10,729 nt of DNA from the NCBI GenBank assembly GCA_030622295.1, contig JAUXGI010000016.1, positions 1 to 10,729 of the forward strand. Direction: 5' to 3'. A program made the position numbers and the translations under genes. Below the pieces are notes generated by a model. It ran no database searches. It was not told the origin of the DNA and saw nothing but the letters and a program-made list of their open reading frames with translations. Positions 1-4,985 of the stretch are shown here, piece after piece. This DNA comes from Planctomycetota bacterium (lineage in GTDB: Bacteria; Planctomycetota; B129-G9). Each line of letters opens with the position of its first letter. Positions within the stretch are counted from its first letter, which is position 1.

Positions 1-27
1 AGCGCTGAACTGTCGTCGATGATTCAT
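1..27 (-). CDS. N-terminal fragment of an unidentified gene, possible Tat-exported protein
   Basis: Only the first nine codons are in the window, reading MNHRRQFSA, and the gene runs off the left edge. The start is well supported. A perfect AGGAGGT Shine-Dalgarno lies at positions 34-40, six bases before the ATG at 25-27, and an extended -10 promoter sits just upstream at 51-79. The RRQFS stretch at residues 4-8 resembles the twin-arginine core (S/T-R-R-x-F-x-K) at the beginning of Tat signal peptides, although the serine before the arginines and the later lysine are absent. The product cannot be named. The Tat reading is an inference, and a cytoplasmic protein with an ordinary basic N-terminus is equally possible. 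The neighbouring MBL/mgtE unit is separated from it by two terminators, so this gene is probably transcribed on its own. Confidence 0.65.
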
Positions 28-50
28 ATGCAGACCTCCTCGTTTTTGGT

Positions 51-79
51 AGTATATCAGGAGGCCGCGTCCACCTTAA
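51..79 (-). promoter_or_regulatory. Extended -10 sigma70-type promoter for the gene starting at 27
   Basis: On the minus strand the -10 is TATACT (51-56), preceded by TGA (57-59), giving the extended -10 form TGnTATAAT with one mismatch. Seventeen bases upstream is TTAAGG (74-79), a weak -35 with 3 of 6 matches. An extended -10 normally compensates for a poor -35. The expected transcription start near position 44 would leave a leader of about 17 nt, enough for the AGGAGGT site at 34-40. Confidence 0.6.
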
Positions 80-112
80 GGGCTGGTCCAGAAATTGGGG
101 AGTGTTATAAGG

Positions 113-134
113 AAAAAGACCGGGCAGTGCCCGG
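113..134 (-). terminator. Second intrinsic terminator downstream of the mgtE/MBL unit
   Basis: On the minus strand the six-base stem CCGGGC/GCCCGG (129-134 with 120-125) closes a three-base loop and is followed by TCTTTTT (113-119 read in reverse). This is a compact GC-rich intrinsic terminator. It lies about 85 nt beyond the first terminator at 218-243 and just before the promoter of the gene starting at 27, so it probably stops read-through into that gene. Confidence 0.7.
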
Positions 135-217
135 CCCCTCCTTCGTCGGGATAAACTCCTGACCCCCTTTCCCGTGGTGAGAAATGCGGGCTGGCATAAA
201 CTTAATCAACTTGAGAC

Positions 218-243
218 AAAAAAAGAACGGTGAAATCCGTTCT
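218..243 (-). terminator. Intrinsic terminator of the mgtE/MBL unit
   Basis: On the minus strand the stem AGAACGG/CCGTTCT (237-243 with 224-230) has a six-base loop (231-236) and runs directly into a tract of seven T residues (complement of A218-A224, one of them shared with the stem). It begins 57 nt after the stop codon of the MBL-fold gene, as expected for the end of that transcript. The stem is only 7 bp but the U-tract is strong. Confidence 0.78.
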
Positions 244-260
244 AATCCGTGTAATCCGTG
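234..260. repeat. Three-copy AATCCGT short tandem repeat
   Basis: AATCCGT occurs at 234-240, 244-250 and 253-259, with a 10-base then a 9-base step. The first copy overlaps the terminator stem at 218-243. On the other strand it reads as a run of ACGGATT units. From memory, similar 'cacggattacacggatt' runs are scattered between genes in many environmental bacterial genomes. That recollection was not checked here. Confidence 0.5.
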
Positions 261-300
261 GTACTGCTTTGCCCTCTTGTGAGAAATGCAGGCCAGGGTC

Positions 301-987
301 TCACGGCAGCCAGAGCAGGCCGCTCCCCTTGAGGAACGGATTGTTGCGCTTTTCCTTTCCCGCCGTTGTGGCCGGGCCGTGCCCGGGATAGACGATTGTA
401 TCCTCCGGCAGACTCAGTATCTTCTCGCGAATCCCATCCGTGAGCATCTTGAACATATCCTGCTCTGTAAAGTCGGGGTCGGGGAAATCCGTCCTGCCGA
501 TGCCGCCCGCGAACAGCGTGTCACCGCTGAAGATAATGCCCGGCTCGTTTCCGTCCGGTTTCTCGCAGTACAGGCAAATGCTCCCGCGCGAGTGTCCCGG
601 CAGGTGAATGATCTTGAACGCATTGCCGCCAAGTGCAACCTCATCTCCATCGTTGAGCAGCATGTCCGGCTCGGGTGACGTTATCTCCTCCCCGAGGAGA
701 GAGGACAGGTTCTTGCCGGGCTCTGTCAGCATTTCCGCGTCTTCGGGGTGTATGCAAATCCGGATGTCCGGGAACGCCTCCTTTATCTCCGCGTTGGCCA
801 TCATGTGGTCCACGTGGCCGTGCGTGTTTACCAGGTAGATAGGCCGGGCGTCCAGTTCTTCGATTTTTTTCACGATGAAATCCGCGTCGCCGCCCGGGTC
901 GATTATCATCGCATCCCCCGTGTTTTCATCCACGACCACGTAGCAGCACGCGGCAATCGGCCCCACCTCGTAGCACTTGATTATCAT
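301..987 (-). CDS. MBL-fold metallo-hydrolase (glyoxalase II-like)
   Basis: This is a 228-residue soluble metallo-beta-lactamase-fold hydrolase of the glyoxalase II-like group. The metal-binding motif THGHVDH is at residues 55-61 (His56, His58, Asp60, His61). The remaining ligands are in GHS (His132), SGDTLF (Asp156) and PGHGP (His203), so the two-zinc site is complete. Known relatives hydrolyse thioesters such as hydroxyacylglutathione, or persulfides. This protein lacks the long C-terminal helical glutathione-binding domain of true GloB, so its substrate is open. It ends in a short NPFL-containing tail typical of the small family members. The ATG at 985-987 has GGAGG (993-997) five bases upstream. 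It lies 30 nt after mgtE and is probably co-transcribed with it. The 3' end is marked by the terminator at 218-243. The fold call is secure and the substrate is not. Confidence 0.93.
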   Translation of the reverse strand: MIIKCYEVGPIAACCYVVVDENTGDAMIIDPGGDADFIVKKIEELDARPIYLVNTHGHVDHMMANAEIKEAFPDIRICIHPEDAEMLTEPGKNLSSLLGEEITSPEPDMLLNDGDEVALGGNAFKIIHLPGHSRGSICLYCEKPDGNEPGIIFSGDTLFAGGIGRTDFPDPDFTEQDMFKMLTDGIREKILSLPEDTIVYPGHGPATTAGKEKRNNPFLKGSGLLWLP

Positions 988-1017
988 ATATGCCTCCGGT
1001 TTATTTGCGCGACCTGT

Positions 1018-2367
1018 TTACAGGAACTGCAGCAGCATCGTTGCCAGACCCAGGTATATGGTCAGGCCGGTAATGTCGTTCAGCGTTGTGATAAAAGGAC
1101 CGGCGGCCATGGCGGGGTCGATGCCGATCTTGTGAAGTCCCAGCGGCACGAGCGTTCCGGCGGTCGCCGCCACGCTTATGCCCGCTATCATCGACGTGGT
1201 CACCACCGCCCCCAGCATGACGTTCGCGTCGATGATTGCCGCCACAACTCCCGTGACCAGCCCGCATATGATACCCAGCAACACTCCCACGCCCAGTTCG
1301 TTCAGCAACACGCGCAGCGCGTGGGATGTCTCTATCTCGCCCAGGGCCAGACCCCTGACGACTATCGTGGCGGATTGTACCCCGACATTGCCCGCCATGC
1401 CCGCCATTACCGGTATGAACGAAACCAGTATGATTACGGTTTGCGTTGTATGCTTGAAAGCCAGCAGAATGCTCGCGGAAGCCAGGCCGCCTACGAGCGT
1501 CGTCGCCAGGAACGGCAGCCGGTAGCCCACCCTGCTCAATACGCTTTCCCTGGTCGGATGACGCGCCGACGTGCCGGCCATTTTGTAGATGTCCTCGCTG
1601 GCCTCTTCTTCCAGCACGTCCAGCACATCGTCAACCGTTACCACCCCGCGCAGGCGATGCTCCCTGTCAACCACCGGCAGCGCCACGAAGTCATACTTGC
1701 TCACGGTGCGCGCCACATCCTCCTGGTCTTCGTCCACGTAAACGAAGATGACGTCCTTGTTCATCACGTCCCTGGCCGGCGTCCCTGGCTCCGCCGTCAC
1801 GAGCATGCGGAACGTCAGCACGCCCTCCAGCACGTTGTCCTGATTTGTGACGAAAACGCACGCCACCGACTCGGCATCCGGGTGGCTCCTTATCTCGCGC
1901 AGCGCGTCATCCGTCGTTGCGCTGTCCACGACCGACAGCAAATCCGTCGTCATTATCCCGCCGGCGGAATCTTCAGGATACGACAGCAACTCCTTGATTT
2001 CCCCGGCGTGTTCGGGCTCGACCTCCTCCAGGACTTCCTCTTGTTCCTCGTCGGTCAGGTGTTCCAGCACGTCGGCGCTTTCATCAGGCGGCATTTCGTC
2101 GATAATGTCCGCCAGTTTTTCTTCGCTTATCGACTCGACCAGTTCACGCCGCGTCGGTTCATCTACCTCGCTGACTATCTCCCCCGCCAACTCCTCCGGC
2201 AGCGTCGCGAAGATGCCTATTCGCTCTTCACTCGGAAAACGCGACAGCACATCCGCCACGTCGCTGGGATGAGCGTCCTTCAGCGCCGCCGACATCTCCT
2301 GCGGCAGGCGCTCCGCCTGCTTCAGGGCCTCCTCAATCTTCTTTTGCAGTACATCTCTGTGCGGCAT
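1018..2367 (-). CDS. mgtE: Magnesium transporter MgtE
   Basis: MgtE is a homodimeric inner-membrane Mg2+ channel gated by cytoplasmic Mg2+. At 449 residues it is full length for the family. Residues 1-130 are acidic and helical, matching the MgtE N-terminal domain, which contributes Mg2+-sensing carboxylates. Two CBS domains follow at about 137-255, beginning at GGIMTTD and including VVTVDDVLDVLEEE, and then a connecting helix. Five hydrophobic membrane segments lie between about 283 and 449. The pore motif FIPVMAGMAGNVGVQ is at 317-331. The last segment carries NDITG with Asp431, matching the selectivity aspartate known near position 432 in the Thermus protein. The start MPHRD is preceded by GGTGAT at about five bases, which matches the distal part of the Shine-Dalgarno consensus. 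The gene heads a two-gene unit with the MBL-fold hydrolase. No magnesium riboswitch was recognised in its short upstream gap. Confidence 0.96.
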   Translation of the reverse strand: MPHRDVLQKKIEEALKQAERLPQEMSAALKDAHPSDVADVLSRFPSEERIGIFATLPEELAGEIVSEVDEPTRRELVESISEEKLADIIDEMPPDESADVLEHLTDEEQEEVLEEVEPEHAGEIKELLSYPEDSAGGIMTTDLLSVVDSATTDDALREIRSHPDAESVACVFVTNQDNVLEGVLTFRMLVTAEPGTPARDVMNKDVIFVYVDEDQEDVARTVSKYDFVALPVVDREHRLRGVVTVDDVLDVLEEEASEDIYKMAGTSARHPTRESVLSRVGYRLPFLATTLVGGLASASILLAFKHTTQTVIILVSFIPVMAGMAGNVGVQSATIVVRGLALGEIETSHALRVLLNELGVGVLLGIICGLVTGVVAAIIDANVMLGAVVTTSMIAGISVAATAGTLVPLGLHKIGIDPAMAAGPFITTLNDITGLTIYLGLATMLLQFL

Positions 2368-2379
2368 GTTATCACCACG

Positions 2380-2407
2380 ATATTATGCGGTGCCGTCCGA
2401 ACATCAA
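2380..2407 (-). promoter_or_regulatory. Candidate promoter for mgtE
   Basis: On the minus strand TTGATG (2402-2407) and TAATAT (2380-2385) are separated by 16 bases, with 4 of 6 matches to each consensus box. An overlapping CATAAT (2382-2387) is a better -10 but has no -35 at a proper distance. The position between the hairpin at 2448-2492 and the mgtE start suits a separate promoter. Read-through from the LUD gene is the alternative. Confidence 0.38.
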
Positions 2408-2447
2408 GGAGTCAACATACCAAAAGCCGTGCGCATTTCCAACCACC

Positions 2448-2492
2448 AAGACTCTCAACCAAAGGGGTTAGCCCCCCTTGGTTGAGAGTCTT
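2448..2492 (-). terminator. Long hairpin just after the LUD gene, probable transcript end
   Basis: The arms at 2448-2462 and 2478-2492 form a perfect 15-bp stem (AAGACTCTCAACCAA with TTGGTTGAGAGTCTT). A single bulged A at 2463 and four more G-C pairs (2464-2467 with 2474-2477) extend it around a six-base loop. It begins one base past the stop codon of the LUD gene at 2494. On the minus strand the stem is followed by GGTGG, not a U-tract, so it is a poor classic terminator in that direction. On the plus strand TTTT follows. It may act as a Rho-assisted terminator or 3'-end stabiliser, or it may be a dispersed palindrome. Confidence 0.6.
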
Positions 2493-2493
2493 T

Positions 2494-3117
2494 TCAGAAA
2501 CCGAGTTGTTCGCCCACGAGGATGATGGTGATGCGGCCGGGGGTCATGGCGCGGTGAATGCGGACATAAATGTTACAGATGCGGCGCTCGGCGTCGCAGT
2601 CACAGCACACCCCCGTCTCGGCGCAGGGGGTATCCACGCCGAAGCGTTTTGCGGTGAGCGGGGCGGCCTTATCGCGGATTCTCTTCCACGCCTCGTCGTC
2701 GTCGCGCACCAGTTTGTTGATGCCGCAGACGAGGATGACGCGCTCCGGCCCGTATGACACCGCCGCGACGCGGTTGCCTATGCCGTCCAGGAAGAACAGT
2801 TCGCCCTCTTCGCTGACGGCGTTGACGCCGGTGATATAGTACTGCGCCGTCAGGCCGGCGCGCCTTCGACGTTGATTCTCTTCCGGGGATATTCCCTTCT
2901 CGTACTGGTCGTGCAGGTTATAGTCCCGCGCCCTGAGCGCGTCGAGCAGGCCAACCTGTTGCACGGAGGTTGACCCGCCCATGCCTATTGATGCGCCTCG
3001 CGGCAAGATGTCCAGCACTTTCTTCCGGCACTCGTCGCCGTCGGCTGCGCGAATCACTTCTATGTTGTGGCGCTCGAGACTTGTAGCGGTCTTCTCGATG
3101 TCGGCTTCTTTAGTCAT
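2494..3117 (-). CDS. Stand-alone LUD-domain protein (LutC/YkgG-like) with C-terminal cysteine cluster
   Basis: The 207-residue protein belongs to the LUD family, which is named after the LutB and LutC subunits of the iron-sulfur lactate oxidation complex. Family features are GMGGSTSVQQVGL (45-57), EGELFFLDGIGNRVAAVSYGPERVILV (104-130) and GINKLV (132-137). A cluster of five cysteines follows near the C-terminus (165, 171, 172, 174, 181) in the pattern C-x5-CC-x-C-x6-C, suggesting a metal or Fe-S site. No LutA or LutB gene is nearby, so a role in lactate oxidation cannot be assumed. Single-gene LUD proteins of this size are usually labelled 'lactate utilization protein' without a tested function. 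The ATG at 3115-3117 overlaps the ruvX stop by 8 nt, with an AGGA-type site inside the ruvX end, so translation is probably coupled. It is the last gene of the manC-ruvX unit. Confidence 0.88.
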   Translation of the reverse strand: MTKEADIEKTATSLERHNIEVIRAADGDECRKKVLDILPRGASIGMGGSTSVQQVGLLDALRARDYNLHDQYEKGISPEENQRRRRAGLTAQYYITGVNAVSEEGELFFLDGIGNRVAAVSYGPERVILVCGINKLVRDDDEAWKRIRDKAAPLTAKRFGVDTPCAETGVCCDCDAERRICNIYVRIHRAMTPGRITIILVGEQLGF

Positions 3118-3535
3118 TTTTCCTGCTCCTGCTGTCGAGGTATGATTGCAGCATTATCTGCGCGGCGACCTTGTCCAGTTTTTGCCTTCTCTTCGCACGT
3201 GTCATGTCCGCGCTGATCATCTCGCGCTCCGCCTGCGCGGTGGTCAGGCGCTCGTCCCAGGTCTGCACGGGCACGTCCACTGATGTGCGTAATTCTTCCA
3301 CGAATTTCATCGTTTCCCTGGCCATGGGGCCGAGCGAGCCGTTCATGCTGCGCGGCAGGCCGACCACAATCTCGCCGGCCCCGTGCTTTTCCGCCAGCGA
3401 TTTGATAGAGGCGACGGCCGGTGTATTGCCTGAAGCGTCAACCGTGGAGAGTGGAGAGGCGAATTTCCGGCCGACATCGCTTATTGCCACGCCAATGCGC
3501 TTGCGCCCGTAATCTATGCCGAGGATAGTCGCCAT
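3110..3535 (-). CDS. ruvX: RuvX/YqgF family RNase H-fold nuclease
   Basis: This 141-residue protein is the usual size for YqgF/RuvX. The family has an RNase H-like fold, is described as a putative Holliday junction resolvase, and in Escherichia coli is linked to 16S rRNA 5'-end processing. The motifs are in order. GIDYGRKRIGVAISD (6-20) contains the first catalytic aspartate, Asp8. VGLPRSMNGS is at 58-67. WDERLTT (93-99) contains Glu95. KLDKVAAQIMLQSYLD (119-134) carries Asp121. All three acidic positions are therefore present and the protein should be active. The ATG at 3533-3535 lies 4 nt after the manC stop, with GGAGG inside the end of manC about 14 bases away, so translation is probably coupled. 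The gene overlaps the LUD gene downstream. Its placement with manC and LUD looks like simple operon packing. Confidence 0.95.
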   Translation of the reverse strand: MATILGIDYGRKRIGVAISDVGRKFASPLSTVDASGNTPAVASIKSLAEKHGAGEIVVGLPRSMNGSLGPMARETMKFVEELRTSVDVPVQTWDERLTTAQAEREMISADMTRAKRRQKLDKVAAQIMLQSYLDSRSRKND

Positions 3536-3539
3536 GGCG

Positions 3540-4616
3540 TTAGAGGTATTCCTCCATCTTCCTCTCCTCGAGGGTTTTCACGATGTCGCGGACTTCCTGC
3601 GAGCGCTCCTTCTGGCAGATTAGGATGGCGTCGTCGGTGCGAACCACGACGATGTCGTCCAGGCCGATTGTCGCGATGAGTTGCCCCCGGCCCATGATGA
3701 TGCAGTTATGCGTGTCCAGCCCCACGTGGTCGGCGGCGACGATGTTGCCGTGCTCATCGCGCTCGCGCCATTTCTCCAGCCCCTGCCACGAACCGACGTC
3801 GTCCCACTGAAAGGCCGCCTCGACCACCTTGATGTTCTCCGCCTTCTCCATGACGCCGTAGTCGATGGTCTCGGGCCGGATGGTGCCGTACTGTTCGGCG
3901 ATGACCTGTGCCGGGTCGGGTCCCCCGAGGGCCTTCTTTATCTCGCGGGCGGCGCGGTGGAGGTCGGGCATGAGACGCCCGAACCATTTCATAATTGTTC
4001 CGACGTGCCATATGAACATGCCGCCGTTCCAGTAATACTCGCCGGACTGGAAGTACTCGGTTGCGCGGTGGCTGTCGGGCTTTTCGACAAAGCGTCGCAC
4101 CTCGTAGACGGCGATGCCTTCGTGCTCACGGACGGGTTCGCCGCGGTGGATGTAGCCGAAGCCCGTTGCGGGGAAGTCGGGCACGATGCCCAGCGTGACC
4201 AGGCTTTCCCTGTCGCGCCCCACGGTCTCGGCGGCGGCCTCAATTGCCCGCCAGAAGCGGTCCACGGGTGAGATGACGTGGTCGGCGGAAAGCACGACCA
4301 TTATGCCGTCGGGGTCCTTTTGTTCTATCATCACCGCGGCAAGGGCGATGGCGGCGGCGCTGCCGCGTCCCACCGGCTCACCGACGATGTTCTCCGCCGG
4401 CACGTCGGGCACCTGCTCGCGTATCGCGGCCACGTGGGACTCGTTCGTGATTATCAGAATCTCCGACCCCTTGACGCGGCCGGACACGCGCTCAACCGTG
4501 TCCTGCAGAAGCGAGTTCTCCGTAATAAGGGACAGAAGTTGCTTCGGACTTTTCTTGCGGCTCATCGGCCACAACCTCTGGCCCACACCTCCCGCCATAA
4601 TGACGATATGTATCAT
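3540..4616 (-). CDS. manC: Mannose-1-phosphate guanylyltransferase
   Basis: The enzyme makes GDP-mannose from mannose-1-phosphate and GTP in the cytoplasm, supplying mannose, fucose or related sugars for polysaccharides and glycans. The nucleotidyltransferase signature GGVGQRLWPMSRKKSPKQ is at residues 9-26. It is followed by SADH (110-113), TGFGYI (151-156), FVEKP (176-180), WNGGMF (196-201), IDYGVMEK (251-258) and WDDVGSW (271-277), as expected for the family. At 358 residues it is the short, single-function form and lacks the C-terminal phosphomannose isomerase domain of the roughly 470-residue bifunctional ManC/AlgA proteins. The isomerase must therefore be encoded elsewhere. The ATG at 4614-4616 has GGAG about nine bases upstream and starts the three-gene unit with ruvX and LUD. 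A well-formed promoter lies at 4671-4699. Confidence 0.95.
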   Translation of the reverse strand: MIHIVIMAGGVGQRLWPMSRKKSPKQLLSLITENSLLQDTVERVSGRVKGSEILIITNESHVAAIREQVPDVPAENIVGEPVGRGSAAAIALAAVMIEQKDPDGIMVVLSADHVISPVDRFWRAIEAAAETVGRDRESLVTLGIVPDFPATGFGYIHRGEPVREHEGIAVYEVRRFVEKPDSHRATEYFQSGEYYWNGGMFIWHVGTIMKWFGRLMPDLHRAAREIKKALGGPDPAQVIAEQYGTIRPETIDYGVMEKAENIKVVEAAFQWDDVGSWQGLEKWRERDEHGNIVAADHVGLDTHNCIIMGRGQLIATIGLDDIVVVRTDDAILICQKERSQEVRDIVKTLEERKMEEYL

Positions 4617-4670
4617 GCTTCACTTCTCCGGGTGTGTACATCCCCTCGTGCGAAGTAATCGGAAGGGAAG

Positions 4671-4699
4671 ATTCTAACAGAGAAGAGGCGCGCGTTCAA
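4671..4699 (-). promoter_or_regulatory. Sigma70-type promoter of the manC-ruvX-LUD unit
   Basis: On the minus strand TTGAAC (4694-4699, 4 of 6) and TAGAAT (4671-4676, 5 of 6) are separated by exactly 17 bases. The expected start near 4664 leaves a leader of about 48 nt before the manC ATG. A perfect inverted repeat at 4703-4716 sits just upstream of the -35. Confidence 0.68.
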
Positions 4700-4702
4700 G
4701 GA

Positions 4703-4716
4703 GCGAGCCCGCTCGC
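4703..4716. promoter_or_regulatory. 14-bp palindrome next to the manC -35 box, possible operator
   Basis: GCGAGC-CC-GCTCGC is a perfect 6-bp inverted repeat with a two-base centre. It begins four bases upstream of the manC -35 box. The placement would suit an activator or repressor site, but GC-rich DNA yields such palindromes by chance. No regulator family is assigned. Confidence 0.3.
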
Positions 4717-4737
4717 CCCGCGATGGCGGATTGTGGA

Positions 4738-4878
4738 TGCATGTCATTTCTGTCGGTTAGCCCGTGTGATGACACGGGCTCGGGGAGTCAGACCCCTCCC
4801 GTCGCCCCGACAAGTCGGGGCTCCTCCTCGGCGTCTGACCCCCTCGCGGCTCTTTTCCCCCGACAGAAATGACGTGCA
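4738..4878. repeat. 141-bp nested inverted-repeat element between the manC and pyrK promoters
   Basis: The ends are 19-bp inverted repeats: TGCATGTCATTTCTGTCGG (4738-4756) and CCGACAGAAATGACGTGCA (4860-4878). Their one mismatch would be a G-U pair in RNA. Inside is a 9-bp hairpin (4759-4767 with 4772-4780, loop GATG). Next is a longer stem of GTCAGAC/GTCTGAC (4787-4793 with 4833-4839), extended past one bulged A by GGGG/CCCC (4782-4785 with 4840-4843). Its apex is a further hairpin, CCCCGA/TCGGGG (4805-4810 with 4815-4820). As RNA this is a three-way junction. No open frame in it looks coding. It could be a MITE-like or REP-like insertion, or a structured RNA. It contains neither of the two flanking promoters. 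Confidence 0.72.
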
Positions 4879-4897
4879 CCCGTGGGTTGTGCCGTTC

Positions 4898-4926
4898 TTG
4901 ACACCGCCGGACGTCCCTGTTAGAAT
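4898..4926 (+). promoter_or_regulatory. Strong sigma70-type promoter of the pyrK-pyrD-purD operon
   Basis: A perfect -35 TTGACA (4898-4903), a 17-base spacer and a -10 TAGAAT (4921-4926, 5 of 6) form the best -35 box in the window. The expected start near 4933 gives a leader of about 49 nt. No attenuator hairpin with a U-tract is visible in that leader, so PyrR-type attenuation is not indicated. Confidence 0.75.
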
Positions 4927-4964
4927 TCGCCGCCCCGTGGAGGTTGATATCGGAATTGCTTGAT

Positions 4965-4985
4965 ATGTTACCGGGGGGAACGTGA
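4965..4985 (+). promoter_or_regulatory. Possible six-codon upstream ORF overlapping the pyrK start
   Basis: An ATG at 4965 opens a tiny frame (MLPGGT) whose stop TGA (4983-4985) overlaps the pyrK GTG start (4982-4984) in the arrangement GTGA. pyrK's own ribosome site is poor: a G run at 4973-4978 only three bases from the GTG. Coupled re-initiation is therefore conceivable. The mini-ORF itself has only a weak GGA about ten bases upstream, so this is speculative. Confidence 0.22.

Larger units (their letters stand above)
177..289. repeat. Pair of 11-bp direct repeats bracketing the first terminator
   Basis: GTGAGAAATGC occurs at 177-187 and again at 279-289, and the bases that follow remain similar (gggctgg against aggccagg). 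The two copies enclose the terminator at 218-243 and the AATCCGT cluster. They could be remnants of a duplicated 3' end, the edges of a small inserted element, or chance. Confidence 0.35.

Noticed and set aside
2368..2447. Possible magnesium riboswitch upstream of mgtE
   Set aside because: The gap is only about 80 nt and shows no M-box-like set of helices or terminator hairpin.
748..2757. A 669-codon plus-strand open frame across mgtE and the LUD gene
   Set aside because: It lies antisense to clearly conserved genes, is unusually rich in His, Arg and Gln, and shows no motif. It is a codon-bias shadow.
4938..4964. An eight-codon GTG-started frame in the pyrK leader
   Set aside because: It has no ribosome site before the GTG and ends 17 nt before pyrK without overlap, so it is probably chance.
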